Shown here: positions 18,250-29,464 of the stretch, one piece after another
Numbering within the stretch: position 1 is the first letter of the stretch
Layout: each line of letters begins with the position of its first letter
The notes under the pieces: generated by a model
Told to the model about the DNA's origin: nothing
Seen by the model: only the letters and a program-made list of their open reading frames with translations
Databases searched by the model: none
Made by a program: the position numbers and the translations under genes
Assembly (NCBI GenBank): GCA_021821945.1
Contig: JAJZTF010000001.1
Coordinates: forward strand, 296,701 to 360,700
Direction: 5' to 3'
Source of the DNA: Pseudomonadota bacterium
GTDB taxonomy: Bacteria > Pseudomonadota > Gammaproteobacteria > Burkholderiales > Gallionellaceae
DNA length: 64,000 bases

Positions 18250-19434
18250 ATGTTCTGGGAAAGAAGATTTGACCAATTCATGGATCGGATGCGCGATCAC
18301 GACATTCCACTGAGCCTGAATCTCTGGAACGGCGCGGCATTCGATTTCGGACAGCAATCATGCGTGACGATATCCATTCCAAACGCCAGAGCGGTCAGGC
18401 ATTTCCTTCCGCCGACGCTGGACAGCCTGGGCCGCGCCTATGTGGAAGGAGAAATCGAGGTAAATGGCGAGCTGACAGATATCATCGAAGTGGCCGCGAG
18501 GCTCGCATCAAAGGCCACAGGCCTCCAGCGCCGCGGCCCGCGCATGATACGTCATACGCGCAAGGTCGATGCGGAGGCGATCGCCTACCACTACGACGTG
18601 TCCAACGAGTTTTACTCGCTGTGGCTGGACCGGAGCATGGTGTATTCCTGCGGCTATTTCCGCTCGCCAGAGGATACGCTTGAGACTGCGCAGATACAGA
18701 AGATAGACCACATCCTGACCAAGCTGCGCATCAAGCCCGGCGACCGTCTGCTCGACATCGGCTGCGGCTGGGGAGCACTGGTGATGCGGGCTGCTGAAAA
18801 GTACGGCGCAAAGGTGCTGGGCATCACGCTGTCGCGCAACCAGTACGAACTGGCGCAGGAGCGCATCGCGGCAGCCGGCCTTGCAGACCGCTGCGAAGTG
18901 CGCATCGAGGATTACCGGGACGTCTCGGGCAAGTTCGATCGCATCACCAGCGTGGGCATGTTCGAACACGTGGGGCTCAAGAACCTGCGCGGCTACTTCG
19001 AGAAGGTTCATGACTTGCTTGCCGACGATGGCGTTGCGATGAATCACGGCATCACCTCGAGCGATCCTTCCTCTGCCGAATCGCCTTTCGGCGGCGGCGA
19101 TTTCATCGAGCGCTATGTGTTTCCCCACGGCGAACTTCCCCACATCGGTCTGGTCCTTCAGGAGATGAGCGCTGCCGGGCTGGAAGCCGTGGACGTGGAA
19201 AACCTGCGACGCCATTACGCGATGACACTCAACCATTGGGTGGAGCGTTACGAGGCGGCAGGCGAGAAGCTGTTAAATATTGCAGGAGAAAAGCGCTGGC
19301 GCATCTGGCGGATGTATCTGGCCGGTTGCGCCTACGGTTTTGCCCAGAACTGGATTGCCCTCCATCAGGTGGTAGCACTCAGGTCCGGCTCTTGCGCACT
19401 GCCCCTGACCCGCGATTACATGTATGGAAACTAG
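18250..19434 (+). CDS. cfa: Cyclopropane-fatty-acyl-phospholipid synthase family protein
   Basis: CFA synthase adds a methylene group from SAM to double bonds of membrane phospholipids. The 394-residue product has the family N-terminal lipid-binding part and the methyltransferase domain. Marks are AYHYDVSNEFYSLWLD, SCGYFRSPEDTLE, and LDIGCGWGAL near residue 168 (SAM site), with MFEHVGLKNL and the C-terminal HWVERYEA helix. I chose ATG 18250 because AAAGGA precedes it; in-frame ATGs at 18211 and 18235 are alternatives. Confidence 0.9.
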   Translation: MFWERRFDQFMDRMRDHDIPLSLNLWNGAAFDFGQQSCVTISIPNARAVRHFLPPTLDSLGRAYVEGEIEVNGELTDIIEVAARLASKATGLQRRGPRMIRHTRKVDAEAIAYHYDVSNEFYSLWLDRSMVYSCGYFRSPEDTLETAQIQKIDHILTKLRIKPGDRLLDIGCGWGALVMRAAEKYGAKVLGITLSRNQYELAQERIAAAGLADRCEVRIEDYRDVSGKFDRITSVGMFEHVGLKNLRGYFEKVHDLLADDGVAMNHGITSSDPSSAESPFGGGDFIERYVFPHGELPHIGLVLQEMSAAGLEAVDVENLRRHYAMTLNHWVERYEAAGEKLLNIAGEKRWRIWRMYLAGCAYGFAQNWIALHQVVALRSGSCALPLTRDYMYGN

Positions 19435-19446
19435 AGGATGGCTGGC

Positions 19447-19734
19447 ATGAACATACGCAGACTGGTGCTGGACATCGACAAGGCGGTCGCCAAACCGAGC
19501 GTGATAGAGCTGGCTGAAGCAATTCACGATGTTGCCGGTGTCGAGGCGGTGAACATAACGGTAACGGAAATCGATATCGAGACCGTCGGCTTCAACGTCA
19601 CCATCGAAGGCGAGCGCATTTCCTATAGCGAGCTGCTGCAGACCATAGAACACACCGGAGCAGCCGTACACAGCATCGATCAGCTGGTCGCCGGCAGCCG
19701 CATCATCGAAGAGATCAAGCGGAGCCGGACGTGA
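19447..19734 (+). CDS. DUF211 family protein
   Basis: The 95-residue product begins MNIRRLVLDIDKAVAKPS and has the ferredoxin-like beta-alpha-beta pattern of DUF211 (COG1888), a small family common in archaea and scattered in bacteria. No function is established. ATG 19447 has GAGG at 8 bp; an ATG at 19438 lies inside that SD region. The stop overlaps the GTG start of the next membrane protein (GTGA), which suggests that the two act together. Confidence 0.75.
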   Translation: MNIRRLVLDIDKAVAKPSVIELAEAIHDVAGVEAVNITVTEIDIETVGFNVTIEGERISYSELLQTIEHTGAAVHSIDQLVAGSRIIEEIKRSRT

Positions 19735-20273
19735 AATTGAAGCAACCAACCCGGCGCGAACTGCAGTTCTTCCTGATTACCGGGACAGTCGAAGGCATGT
19801 TGACCGCACTTACCCTGGTGACCGGGAAAATGCTGCGCCCCGGGGAGAGCATCACGGGTGGCCTTGCATTGCGCATCGGTCTTGCCGCAGGATTTCCCAC
19901 CATCGTGGTTTTTTTCACAGCAGAATATGCGCGCCAGAGACAGGAATTGCTGCGCATGGCGCACCAGCTCAATATGACCCAGCGCCACCGGCTGAACGAA
20001 AGTTCGCTGGGAAGGCAGGCATGGCTCGAGTCATCGGTTTACGCATTGATCTCGGGGCTCTGTTCGTTCGGCGGCGCCATGGTACCGCTGGCAATAGCCA
20101 GCTGCATTCCCGGCAAGGGCTGGCCCGCTGCGGCAGTGACCGCGGGCTGTCTTGGCGGACTGGGCGCCGGCATCGGATTTACCACCTCCAGTTGCAGGAC
20201 ATGCTGGAGCGTGGCACTCATGGTCGCTGGCGGTTTCCTGGCGGCCCTGGGATATTTTTTGCATATTGTTTGA
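19731..20273 (+). CDS. VIT1/CCC1-like membrane protein
   Basis: The 180-residue membrane protein has four or five predicted hydrophobic segments. Its pattern, GTVEGMLTALTLVTGKM near the start and TAEYARQRQEL after the second helix, resembles the VIT1/CCC1 family of vacuolar-type iron/manganese transporters, though it is short. The cytoplasmic helical stretch with QLNMTQRHRLNESS fits the metal-binding domain position of that family but is not rich in Glu. It starts with GTG at 19731 overlapping the DUF211 stop. Transport substrate cannot be told. Confidence 0.6.
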   Translation: MKLKQPTRRELQFFLITGTVEGMLTALTLVTGKMLRPGESITGGLALRIGLAAGFPTIVVFFTAEYARQRQELLRMAHQLNMTQRHRLNESSLGRQAWLESSVYALISGLCSFGGAMVPLAIASCIPGKGWPAAAVTAGCLGGLGAGIGFTTSSCRTCWSVALMVAGGFLAALGYFLHIV

Positions 20274-20282
20274 GGAGCGCTC

Positions 20283-20375
20283 ATGAAAACATCGGCCAGG
20301 AATCCAGGGATGCACATGCAAAAGGTGAATGACTATCCTGTCGTTCAAATGGCGAGCAAGGATTGTTGCCTGTGA
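20283..20375 (+). CDS. 30-residue small ORF coupled to the first MutS-like gene
   Basis: A short reading frame [14 protein letters not shown] ending SKDCCL starts at ATG 20283 behind a strong GAGGAG at 5 bp spacing, and ends in TGA at 20373-20375. The stop overlaps a GTG (GTGA at 20372-20375) that opens the following ATPase gene in frame. The good SD and the coupling suggest it is translated, either as a small protein or as a leader that sets translation of the ATPase. No hydrophobic segment or known motif is seen. Confidence 0.5.
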   Translation: MKTSARNPGMHMQKVNDYPVVQMASKDCCL

Positions 20376-21904
20376 CGTTTTACAGCATCCTCTACGAACG
20401 GCCAGATCTTCCTGCTGTGCAGGCAAGCTCCGCTGTTCCGGACTTCTTCCATGACCTGAATCTGGACCGGATCGTCGATGCGATCACGGCGGACTGGAAG
20501 GAATACGATCTTGCCCCGTTCTTTCATCTCCCAGTACATGATCCCGGCACGATCGCCTACCGTCAGGAAGTCATGCGCGCCCTCGAAAACGATCATCTGA
20601 TGCAAGCGATCAGATCGTTTACACAGCAGATGCGCACCGTGCGCGAGCACCTGGAGCAGTCGAACAAGTCAGGCTACCGGCATGCGAAGAATCGCTGGTT
20701 CCTGTCAGCAGCCGAATGCTATTGCACAGGCATTGCCGGACTGGCGCAGAACCTTGGCAGGGAAAACCCCGAATCACGGGGACTGCGCGCCTTCCGCGAC
20801 CACCTCGTCGAATATGCGGCCTCAGACTCATTCCGCAATCTGGAGTCACAAGCGCAAAACCTGAAATCCGAACTTTCCGCCATCCGCTATTGCCTGCTGA
20901 TCAATGGCAGCAGCGTCACCGTTCGCCATTACGATGCAGAGGCGGATTACAGCGCGGCCGTCGAAGCGATCTTCGAAAAATTCAAGCGCGACGCCGCTCA
21001 GGATTACAGGATCAAATTCCAGGGATGGTCGATGAACCATGTCGATGCAGAAATTCTGAGCAGAGTGGCAAAACTGAATCCCGGAACCTTTCAGGCGCTC
21101 GACAAATTCTGCACCGAACACCTCGACTTCATGGAGCGCACGGTAACGACTTTCGACCGCGAGATCCAGTTCTACGTTGCCTACCTGTCCTTTGCGGGAA
21201 GATTGAAGCAGGAAGGCCTTGCCTTTTGTTATCCCGTTATTTCGGACAAAAGCAAGGAAGTCGACTGCCGCGGGGCCTTCGATCTCGCGCTGGCCCACAA
21301 GCTGACCGACGAAAAGGCAAAGATCGTGCGCAACGATTTCTTCCTGAAAGGTGCCGAACGCATCTTCGTCGTTTCGGGTGCGAACCAGGGCGGCAAGACG
21401 ACCTTCGCCCGCATGTTCGGACAGTTGCACTACCTCGCCAGCCTGGGTTGTCCGGTACCGGGCACGCAGGCACGGCTTTTCCTGTTCGATCGCCTGTTCT
21501 GCCACTTCGAGCGGGAAGAGGACATCCGGAATCTCCGCGGCAAGCTGCAGGACGATCTAATCCGCATCAAGCAGATACTGGATCTGGCCACGCCGGACAG
21601 CATCATCATCATGAACGAGATATTCACGTCGACCACGCTCAGGGATGCTGTCGATCTCGGAAGAAAGATCATGGCGAAAATTTCCAGGCTTGATCTGCTG
21701 TGCGTGTGCGTCACCTTTCTCGATGAATTGTCGGCATTCGACGAAAAGACGGTAAGCCTGGTCAGCACGGTCGATCCGACCAATCCTGCGGTTCGAACGT
21801 TCAGGGTCGAGCGCAGGCCGGCCGATGGGCTGTCATATGCGCTCGCGATCGCCGAGAAATACCGGGTGACCCGCAGCGCGCTGCTGGAAAGAATAGCGGC
21901 ATGA
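20372..21904 (+). CDS. MutS-like ATPase (first of a tandem pair)
   Basis: The roughly 510-residue protein has a C-terminal MutS-type ABC ATPase domain. Walker A is [11 protein letters not shown] near residue 335. Walker B reads [13 protein letters not shown], with Asn where MutS has Asp, and is followed by a signature-like region and a C-terminal helix. The N-terminal 300 residues are a helical lever-like region without the mismatch-binding Phe-X-Glu domain. So it is a MutS-family member but not canonical mismatch repair MutS. GTG 20372 couples it to the small upstream ORF; TTG 20363 is possible. Its end overlaps the second copy by 4 bp. Confidence 0.82.
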   Translation: MTFYSILYERPDLPAVQASSAVPDFFHDLNLDRIVDAITADWKEYDLAPFFHLPVHDPGTIAYRQEVMRALENDHLMQAIRSFTQQMRTVREHLEQSNKSGYRHAKNRWFLSAAECYCTGIAGLAQNLGRENPESRGLRAFRDHLVEYAASDSFRNLESQAQNLKSELSAIRYCLLINGSSVTVRHYDAEADYSAAVEAIFEKFKRDAAQDYRIKFQGWSMNHVDAEILSRVAKLNPGTFQALDKFCTEHLDFMERTVTTFDREIQFYVAYLSFAGRLKQEGLAFCYPVISDKSKEVDCRGAFDLALAHKLTDEKAKIVRNDFFLKGAERIFVVSGANQGGKTTFARMFGQLHYLASLGCPVPGTQARLFLFDRLFCHFEREEDIRNLRGKLQDDLIRIKQILDLATPDSIIIMNEIFTSTTLRDAVDLGRKIMAKISRLDLLCVCVTFLDELSAFDEKTVSLVSTVDPTNPAVRTFRVERRPADGLSYALAIAEKYRVTRSALLERIAA

Positions 21905-23415
21905 GGGCCCAGCTCCTGCACCGGGACAGGGATTTCGACCCGAAACAGGCCCTGCCGTGGAACGAGGCCGCACTGATGCAGGATCTGGAACTCGGCACAT
22001 TGCTGCAAGCCATGGCCGGTGAAGACAGATTCCTCCATGATGTGGCACATGAAGTCATGCTCTCCGGATCCGGGAACGATATCGGGACGATACTGTACCG
22101 TCAGGAAATCCTCAAGGACTGCCTGATGAATCCCGCTGTGACAAGGGAGCTATACAGGATCACCTTTGAGGCAATCGAAAGCAGGAAAAAGCAGTTCTGG
22201 GGTTTTCTCAGCACGCATCCGGCAGGCATACTCAGCAGCTCGGTCGGCTTGCTGGAGATGCATGCGGGCTATCTGAAAATGCTCAAGGACATAGCCGCAG
22301 CACAAAAGGGCAGATTCAGATCGGAAGGATTCACGGTCCTGTTTGCGATGCTGGAAAGAGAACTCGACGACGATTACCTTGAAAGCATACAGGCGCATCT
22401 CAAGGAGCTCAGGTTCACCAGGGGTCTTCTGATGAGCGCCGGACTGGGTCCCGGAAACTCGGGAGACAACTATGTGCTGCGCAAGGCCAATCGCGATGAC
22501 AGGAGCCTCCTTGAACAGTTTTTTTCGAGAAAGCCGGATGCCTATACCTTCCAGATCGATGAACGCGACAGTGCCGGCGCGGAGGCATTAGCCAGGCTGC
22601 GCGAGCGGGGGATCAATCTGGTTGCCAACGCGGTTGCCCAGTCTGCCGAGCATATACAGGGCTTTTTCGAGATGCTGCGCATCGAGCTGGCTTTCTATGT
22701 CGCCTGTCTGAATTTGCACGATCAGCTTGCCTCGAGGGGGCAGCCCGTTGCATTTCCCGTCCCCCTTCCCGCCAGCGATCGCAGGCTTTCGATGCATAAC
22801 CTGTATGATGTCAGCCTTGTGCTCAACACGGCGCAGCCTGTCGTCGGCAACGATGCTGACTGCGAAGGAAAAAGCCTGGTGATAGTCACGGGCGCGAACC
22901 AGGGCGGGAAATCGAGCTTTCTGCGCAGCATCGGCTTAGCACAGCTGATGATGCAGTGCGGCATGTTCGTGGGCGCACAATCCTTCACGGCCGGGTTGTG
23001 CAACGGGCTCTTCACCCACTACAAGCGCGAGGAGGACAAGACCCTGGAGAGCGGCAAGCTCGACGAAGAGCTGGCCCGGATGAGCGATATCGCGGATCAT
23101 CTGCAGGCCGATTCGCTGCTGCTGTTCAACGAATCCTTTGCCGTGACCAACGAGCGGGAAGGCTCGGAGATCGCCCGCCAGATCGTGCATGCCCTGCTTG
23201 AAAAGCGCATCCGTGTGTTCTTCGTAACGCACATGTATGACTTCGCGCGCAGCTTTCTCGACCGCAGATCGGCCGATACCATGTTCCTGCACGCCGGAAG
23301 GGAAACCGATGGAAGCAGGACCTTCAGGCTGGTGGAAGGCGAGCCTCTGGCGACCAGTTACGGCGAGGACTTGTACAGGAAGATCTTTGCAGGCGATGCC
23401 GCAGAAGAAAATTGA
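21901..23415 (+). CDS. MutS-like ATPase (second of a tandem pair)
   Basis: The 504-residue protein is a diverged relative of the preceding one. It has a helical N-terminal two thirds and an ATPase domain with [14 protein letters not shown] near residue 329. Walker B is [12 protein letters not shown], again with Asn before Glu, and [10 protein letters not shown] follows, which fits the H-loop. Both proteins share segments such as [20 protein letters not shown] starts and the [18 protein letters not shown] loop. The 4-bp overlap and similar length suggest they form a heterodimer, as ABC-type MutS ATPases need two subunits. Confidence 0.82.
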   Translation: MRAQLLHRDRDFDPKQALPWNEAALMQDLELGTLLQAMAGEDRFLHDVAHEVMLSGSGNDIGTILYRQEILKDCLMNPAVTRELYRITFEAIESRKKQFWGFLSTHPAGILSSSVGLLEMHAGYLKMLKDIAAAQKGRFRSEGFTVLFAMLERELDDDYLESIQAHLKELRFTRGLLMSAGLGPGNSGDNYVLRKANRDDRSLLEQFFSRKPDAYTFQIDERDSAGAEALARLRERGINLVANAVAQSAEHIQGFFEMLRIELAFYVACLNLHDQLASRGQPVAFPVPLPASDRRLSMHNLYDVSLVLNTAQPVVGNDADCEGKSLVIVTGANQGGKSSFLRSIGLAQLMMQCGMFVGAQSFTAGLCNGLFTHYKREEDKTLESGKLDEELARMSDIADHLQADSLLLFNESFAVTNEREGSEIARQIVHALLEKRIRVFFVTHMYDFARSFLDRRSADTMFLHAGRETDGSRTFRLVEGEPLATSYGEDLYRKIFAGDAAEEN

Positions 23416-23457
23416 TCGGGCGGATACGGAATTTTTTGGAAATTTGAAAGGGTTTAA

Positions 23458-26083
<2,626 letters not shown>

Positions 26084-26105
26084 CCGGGTCCGAATTTAAA
26101 AAGCA

Positions 26106-26134
26106 TTGACTTCGCTTTTCTACAAGTTCAGAAT
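26106..26134 (+). promoter_or_regulatory. Possible sigma-70 promoter ahead of a structured leader
   Basis: TTGACT at 26106-26111 and CAGAAT at 26129-26134 are separated by 17 bp. This matches 5 of 6 and 4 of 6 consensus positions. It would start a transcript near 26141, giving a leader of about 340 nt before the ORF at 26482. Confidence 0.45.
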
Positions 26135-26140
26135 GCGCGC

Positions 26141-26470
26141 CATCTCAACAACCGGGGAAAACCCATGGACAGTTCGCATAGTAAACCTTGCAGCAATTAG
26201 CGGGATACCGGTGCGAGTCCATTCTCCAACCGCCGTCCCGCGAAAATAGCGGGACGGTGCGTCAAGCAGGACCAGTTTCATCAGCTTCAACGCCACTCGG
26301 CGTCTACTTGATCACCTTCTCTTTTGCCGGTTCAACGGGCATCGCTTTTCGTTCGCGCGAAACAAGATGCACGAAGACGGGCCGTCCTCTGGCTCAACAA
26401 TTTGTCCGCCAGTCGATGCCCCATTGCCCGGTGCAGTGGCGGATGCCTAAAGCCATCCGTCGTAACAAAG
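26141..26470 (+). promoter_or_regulatory. Long structured 5' leader, possible riboswitch-like element
   Basis: This 330-nt stretch has no supported gene but dense secondary structure. CCGTCCCGC (26232-26240) pairs with GCGGGACGG (26248-26256). TAGCGGGA followed by CGGTGCG occurs twice, at 26198-26215 (with TAC inserted) and 26247-26261. The TCCCGC between them can pair with either copy, which would give two exclusive folds. Further hairpins are ACGCC/GGCGT near 26290 and CGGATG/CATCCG at 26443-26460. The GGGATACCGGTGCGAGTCC segment loosely resembles the core of cobalamin riboswitches and AAGCAGGACC their 3' end, but the P4 stem is not matched, so I do not name the ligand. Confidence 0.4.
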
Positions 26471-26481
26471 GAGATGCAATC

Positions 26482-26655
26482 ATGACTTTCAAGCACAACC
26501 TGTTTTCGTTTCAGCGCCCCTCTGTCCTCATCAGGCAATGGGGGCTGGGCTGGAGGATCGCGGCTCAGACAAACGCTCGTCAATACGGCATGAAACCCGA
26601 TCAGGCTCCCGGCGCATACGCCGTGCTCGTCGGGTTCAACCGCCAGAAGGAATAG
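26482..26655 (+). CDS. 57-residue hypothetical protein behind the structured leader
   Basis: ATG 26482 follows AAAGGAGATGCAATC, a strong SD at good spacing, and opens a 57-codon frame starting MTFKHNLFSFQRPSV and ending VGFNRQKE. The protein is basic and has no clear transmembrane segment or known motif. A longer frame running through the leader lacks support. The stop TAG lies in the left arm of an inverted repeat shared with hemF. Confidence 0.55.
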   Translation: MTFKHNLFSFQRPSVLIRQWGLGWRIAAQTNARQYGMKPDQAPGAYAVLVGFNRQKE

Positions 26656-26682
26656 CAGCTCGCGTTGATTGATGCGCTGCTA
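26653..26682. terminator. Inverted repeat between convergent genes (possible bidirectional terminator)
   Basis: TAGCAGC at 26653-26659 and GCTGCTA at 26676-26682 are reverse complements. The left arm begins with the stop codon of the 57-residue ORF and the right arm ends with the stop codon of hemF on the other strand. No T-run is seen on either side, so termination is only likely from position. Confidence 0.4.
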
Positions 26683-27600
26683 CACCCAGTCTCTGGGTTT
26701 TAGGAATACATCGTAAAGCTCTGCCTCTGGCGTGCCGGGCTCGGGGTGCCAGTCGTAGCGCCACCTGACCAGGGGCGGCATGGAAAGCAGTATCGATTCG
26801 GTCCTGCCGTTTGACTGCAGGCCGAAGATGGTGCCGCGATCGATAACCAGGTTGAACTCGACATAGCGCCCCCGCCGGTATAGCTGGAAGTCGCGCTCGC
26901 GCTCGCCATAAGGCGTGTTCATGCGTTTTTCGAGTATCGGTATGTATGCCGAAAGGAAGTGGTCGCCCACGCTCTGCTGGATCGCGAATGCAGTCTCGAA
27001 ATCGGGCTGGCTCAGGTCGTCGAAGAAGATGCCGCCGATGCCGCGTGGTTCGTTCCTGTGTTTCAGGAAGAAATACTCGTCGCACCACTGCTTGTACTTC
27101 GGATAAAGGTCATCGCCGAAGGGAGAAAGGGAATTTTTGCAGATCTGGTGAAAGTGCTCCGCATCCTCCTTGAAGCCGTAATAGGGCGTGAGATCCATGC
27201 CGCCGCCGAACCAGAACACCTTCTCTCCATCCGGCCGGTGCGCCATGAACATGCGGACGTTCGCATGCGTGGTGGGCGCGTAGGGATTTCTGGGGTGCAT
27301 CACCAGCGACACGCCCATCGCCTCCCAGCTGCATCCAGCAAGCTCGGGACGGTGCGCCGTTGCGGAAGCCGGCATCCTGTCACCCTGAACATGGGAGAAT
27401 GCAACGCCGCCTCTTTCGAGCACATTGCCCTCCTCGAGGATGCAGCTGATGCCCTCCCCCTTGCCTATGCCGCCGCTTCCGGTGGAGCGCACCCACTTGT
27501 CGCGGATGAAGGTCTTGCCGTCCACCTGCTCCAGGCGTTCGACGATCAGCTCCTGCAGTTCGAGCAGATATTCCTTGACGGATGCGCTGTTCACACTCAT
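26680..27600 (-). CDS. hemF: Oxygen-dependent coproporphyrinogen III oxidase
   Basis: HemF decarboxylates coproporphyrinogen III to protoporphyrinogen IX with oxygen. The 306-residue product carries the family signature: [13 protein letters not shown] segment (here [14 protein letters not shown]), [31 protein letters not shown], and [14 protein letters not shown] near the C-terminus. ATG 27600 follows GAGGAGAGAAC; the frame extends 14 codons further up without an SD. It is the last gene of the minus-strand operon dusB-fis-purH-purD-tsaC-hemF, 19 bp after tsaC. Confidence 0.97.
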   Translation of the reverse strand: MSVNSASVKEYLLELQELIVERLEQVDGKTFIRDKWVRSTGSGGIGKGEGISCILEEGNVLERGGVAFSHVQGDRMPASATAHRPELAGCSWEAMGVSLVMHPRNPYAPTTHANVRMFMAHRPDGEKVFWFGGGMDLTPYYGFKEDAEHFHQICKNSLSPFGDDLYPKYKQWCDEYFFLKHRNEPRGIGGIFFDDLSQPDFETAFAIQQSVGDHFLSAYIPILEKRMNTPYGERERDFQLYRRGRYVEFNLVIDRGTIFGLQSNGRTESILLSMPPLVRWRYDWHPEPGTPEAELYDVFLKPRDWV

Positions 27601-27619
27601 GTTCTCTCCTCTCACAAAG

Positions 27620-28165
27620 TCAGCCGCGCAGGATTCTACCATCCGCCCAGTTCAGGATCGTGGAGGGCCTCTTGCGTTTTCCGACGATTCCCGGCAGCAC
27701 CCATACCTGGCTTCCGAACAGGCGCTGGCACTCCTTGTAGGTCTTTATGGAGCGCATCCCGCTTTTATTGGCACTTGTCGATACCAGCGCGCTTCCCACC
27801 CCCTTGCAGAGTCCCCTTGCAAATGGATGCGCGGTCATGCGCACCGCAAGCGTGTCGTGTTTTCCCCTGAGCCATCTCGGCGTCGATGGCTTCACAGGCA
27901 TCAGGTAGGTGATCGCATTCCTTCCCGCATCGCTGAGCTTCTTCTGCTCTTCTGCCGAAAGAGGGGAAAGATATCTCGCGACCTGCGCATACTCCGATGC
28001 GATCAGGATCAGGCCCTTGTGCTGCGGCCTGCCCTTCAGCTTCAGGATGCTTAAAACCGCGTTGCGGTTTGCGGGATCGCAGCCCAGCCCGTAGCATGAC
28101 TCAGTGGGATAGGCAATCACCCCGCCCCTTGCAAGATAGGCTGCGATGCTGCGGTGCTTCATCAT
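27620..28165 (-). CDS. tsaC: L-threonylcarbamoyladenylate synthase TsaC (YrdC/Sua5 family)
   Basis: TsaC makes threonylcarbamoyl-AMP for the t6A37 modification of tRNAs reading ANN codons. The 181-residue product has the YrdC fold marks: [18 protein letters not shown] near the start, the [11 protein letters not shown] segment with the ATP-binding Lys and Arg, and STSANKSG near residue 140. It is the short, YrdC-like form without the Sua5 extension. Its ATG overlaps the purD stop (ATGA at 28162-28165). Confidence 0.93.
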   Translation of the reverse strand: MMKHRSIAAYLARGGVIAYPTESCYGLGCDPANRNAVLSILKLKGRPQHKGLILIASEYAQVARYLSPLSAEEQKKLSDAGRNAITYLMPVKPSTPRWLRGKHDTLAVRMTAHPFARGLCKGVGSALVSTSANKSGMRSIKTYKECQRLFGSQVWVLPGIVGKRKRPSTILNWADGRILRG

Positions 28166-29439
28166 TTGGCGTGCCTGATCGCGCGAAAGCCGATGTCGCT
28201 GCGCATCTGGGAGCCTTCGAAGTGTATCCCTTCGGCGATCTGGTAGGCGCGCCTCTGCGCCATGCGCACGCTCTCGCCCAGGGCCGTCACGCAGAGCACC
28301 CTGCCTCCGCTCGTGACCACCTTTCCATCCTTGAGCGTCGTCCCGGCATGAAACACATGCGCATCCTCCTCGGCCTTTGCGGGCAGCCCGGAAATCTCGT
28401 CGCCCGTCCTCGGAACATCGGGATAGTTGTGCGCTGCCATCACCACCCCCAGCGCGCACCGCCTGTCCCATTCGACTTCGACGCTGTCCAGCCTTCCGTC
28501 CACCGCATGGTCAAGCAGATTCAGAAGATCCGACTTCAGCCTCATCATGATGGGCTGTGTCTCCGGGTCTCCCATGCGGCAGTTGAATTCCAGCACCTTG
28601 ATCGCGCCTTCAGGGGAAATCATCAGCCCCGCATAGAGGAAACCGGTATAGGCATGGCCTTCCTTCTCCATTCCGTGCACGACGGGCATAATCACTTCGC
28701 GCAGCGCGCGCGCATAAACTTCCGGGGTGACCACGGGAGCGGGGGAATATGCGCCCATGCCGCCGGTATTCGGGCCCTGGTCTTCGTCAAGCAGCCGCTT
28801 GTGGTCCTGACTGGTCGCAAGCGGAAGCACGTTCTTCCCGTCCACCATCACGATGAAGCTCGCCTCCTCGCCCTGCAGGAACTCCTCGATCACCACGCGC
28901 GCACCGGCATCCCCCAGCCTGTTGTCCGACAGCATCATGTCTATCGCATCATTCGCCTCGGCAAGCGTCATCGCGACCACCACGCCCTTGCCTGCGGCAA
29001 GGCCATCCGCCTTGATCACGATGGGGGCACCGTGCTTTTCCACATATGCATGGGCAAGAGCCGCGTCGCTGAAGGTCTCATAGGCGGCCGTCGGAATTCC
29101 GTGGCGCACCATGAAGGCCTTCGCGAAATCCTTGGAGGATTCGAGCTGAGCCGCCGCCTTCGTCGGGCCGAATATCCTGAGGCCGGCGCGGCGGAATGCA
29201 TCCACCACCCCCATGGCCAGGGGCGCCTCTGGGCCCACCACGGTGAGATGGATGCTTTCCTTCTGCGCGAACGAAAGCAGGTCTTCGACCGAGCTGATCG
29301 GGACGTTCTCCACACCGTTTTCAAGCTGCGTTCCCGCATTGCCCGGCGCGACATAGACCTTCTGCACCCTGGGCGCCTGCGCAAGGCGCCAGGCCAGCGC
29401 GTGTTCGCGCCCGCCCGAACCGATCACCAAAATCTTCAT
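28162..29439 (-). CDS. purD: Phosphoribosylamine-glycine ligase
   Basis: PurD joins phosphoribosylamine and glycine with ATP in step two of purine synthesis. The 425-residue product is full length, with the N-terminal KILVIGSGGREHALAW, the ATP-grasp region with APIVIKADGLAAGKGVVVA, and the metal site segment EFNCRMGDPETQ. It lies 25 bp after purH on the minus strand, the common purH-purD order, and overlaps tsaC by 4 bp. Confidence 0.98.
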   Translation of the reverse strand: MKILVIGSGGREHALAWRLAQAPRVQKVYVAPGNAGTQLENGVENVPISSVEDLLSFAQKESIHLTVVGPEAPLAMGVVDAFRRAGLRIFGPTKAAAQLESSKDFAKAFMVRHGIPTAAYETFSDAALAHAYVEKHGAPIVIKADGLAAGKGVVVAMTLAEANDAIDMMLSDNRLGDAGARVVIEEFLQGEEASFIVMVDGKNVLPLATSQDHKRLLDEDQGPNTGGMGAYSPAPVVTPEVYARALREVIMPVVHGMEKEGHAYTGFLYAGLMISPEGAIKVLEFNCRMGDPETQPIMMRLKSDLLNLLDHAVDGRLDSVEVEWDRRCALGVVMAAHNYPDVPRTGDEISGLPAKAEEDAHVFHAGTTLKDGKVVTSGGRVLCVTALGESVRMAQRRAYQIAEGIHFEGSQMRSDIGFRAIRHAK

Positions 29440-29464
29440 ATTGTTTACCCTAAACGAGAACCGG

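Noticed and set aside
26188..26655. A 155-codon frame through the structured leader
   Set aside because: Only the last 57 codons follow a good SD; the earlier part coincides with strong RNA structure.
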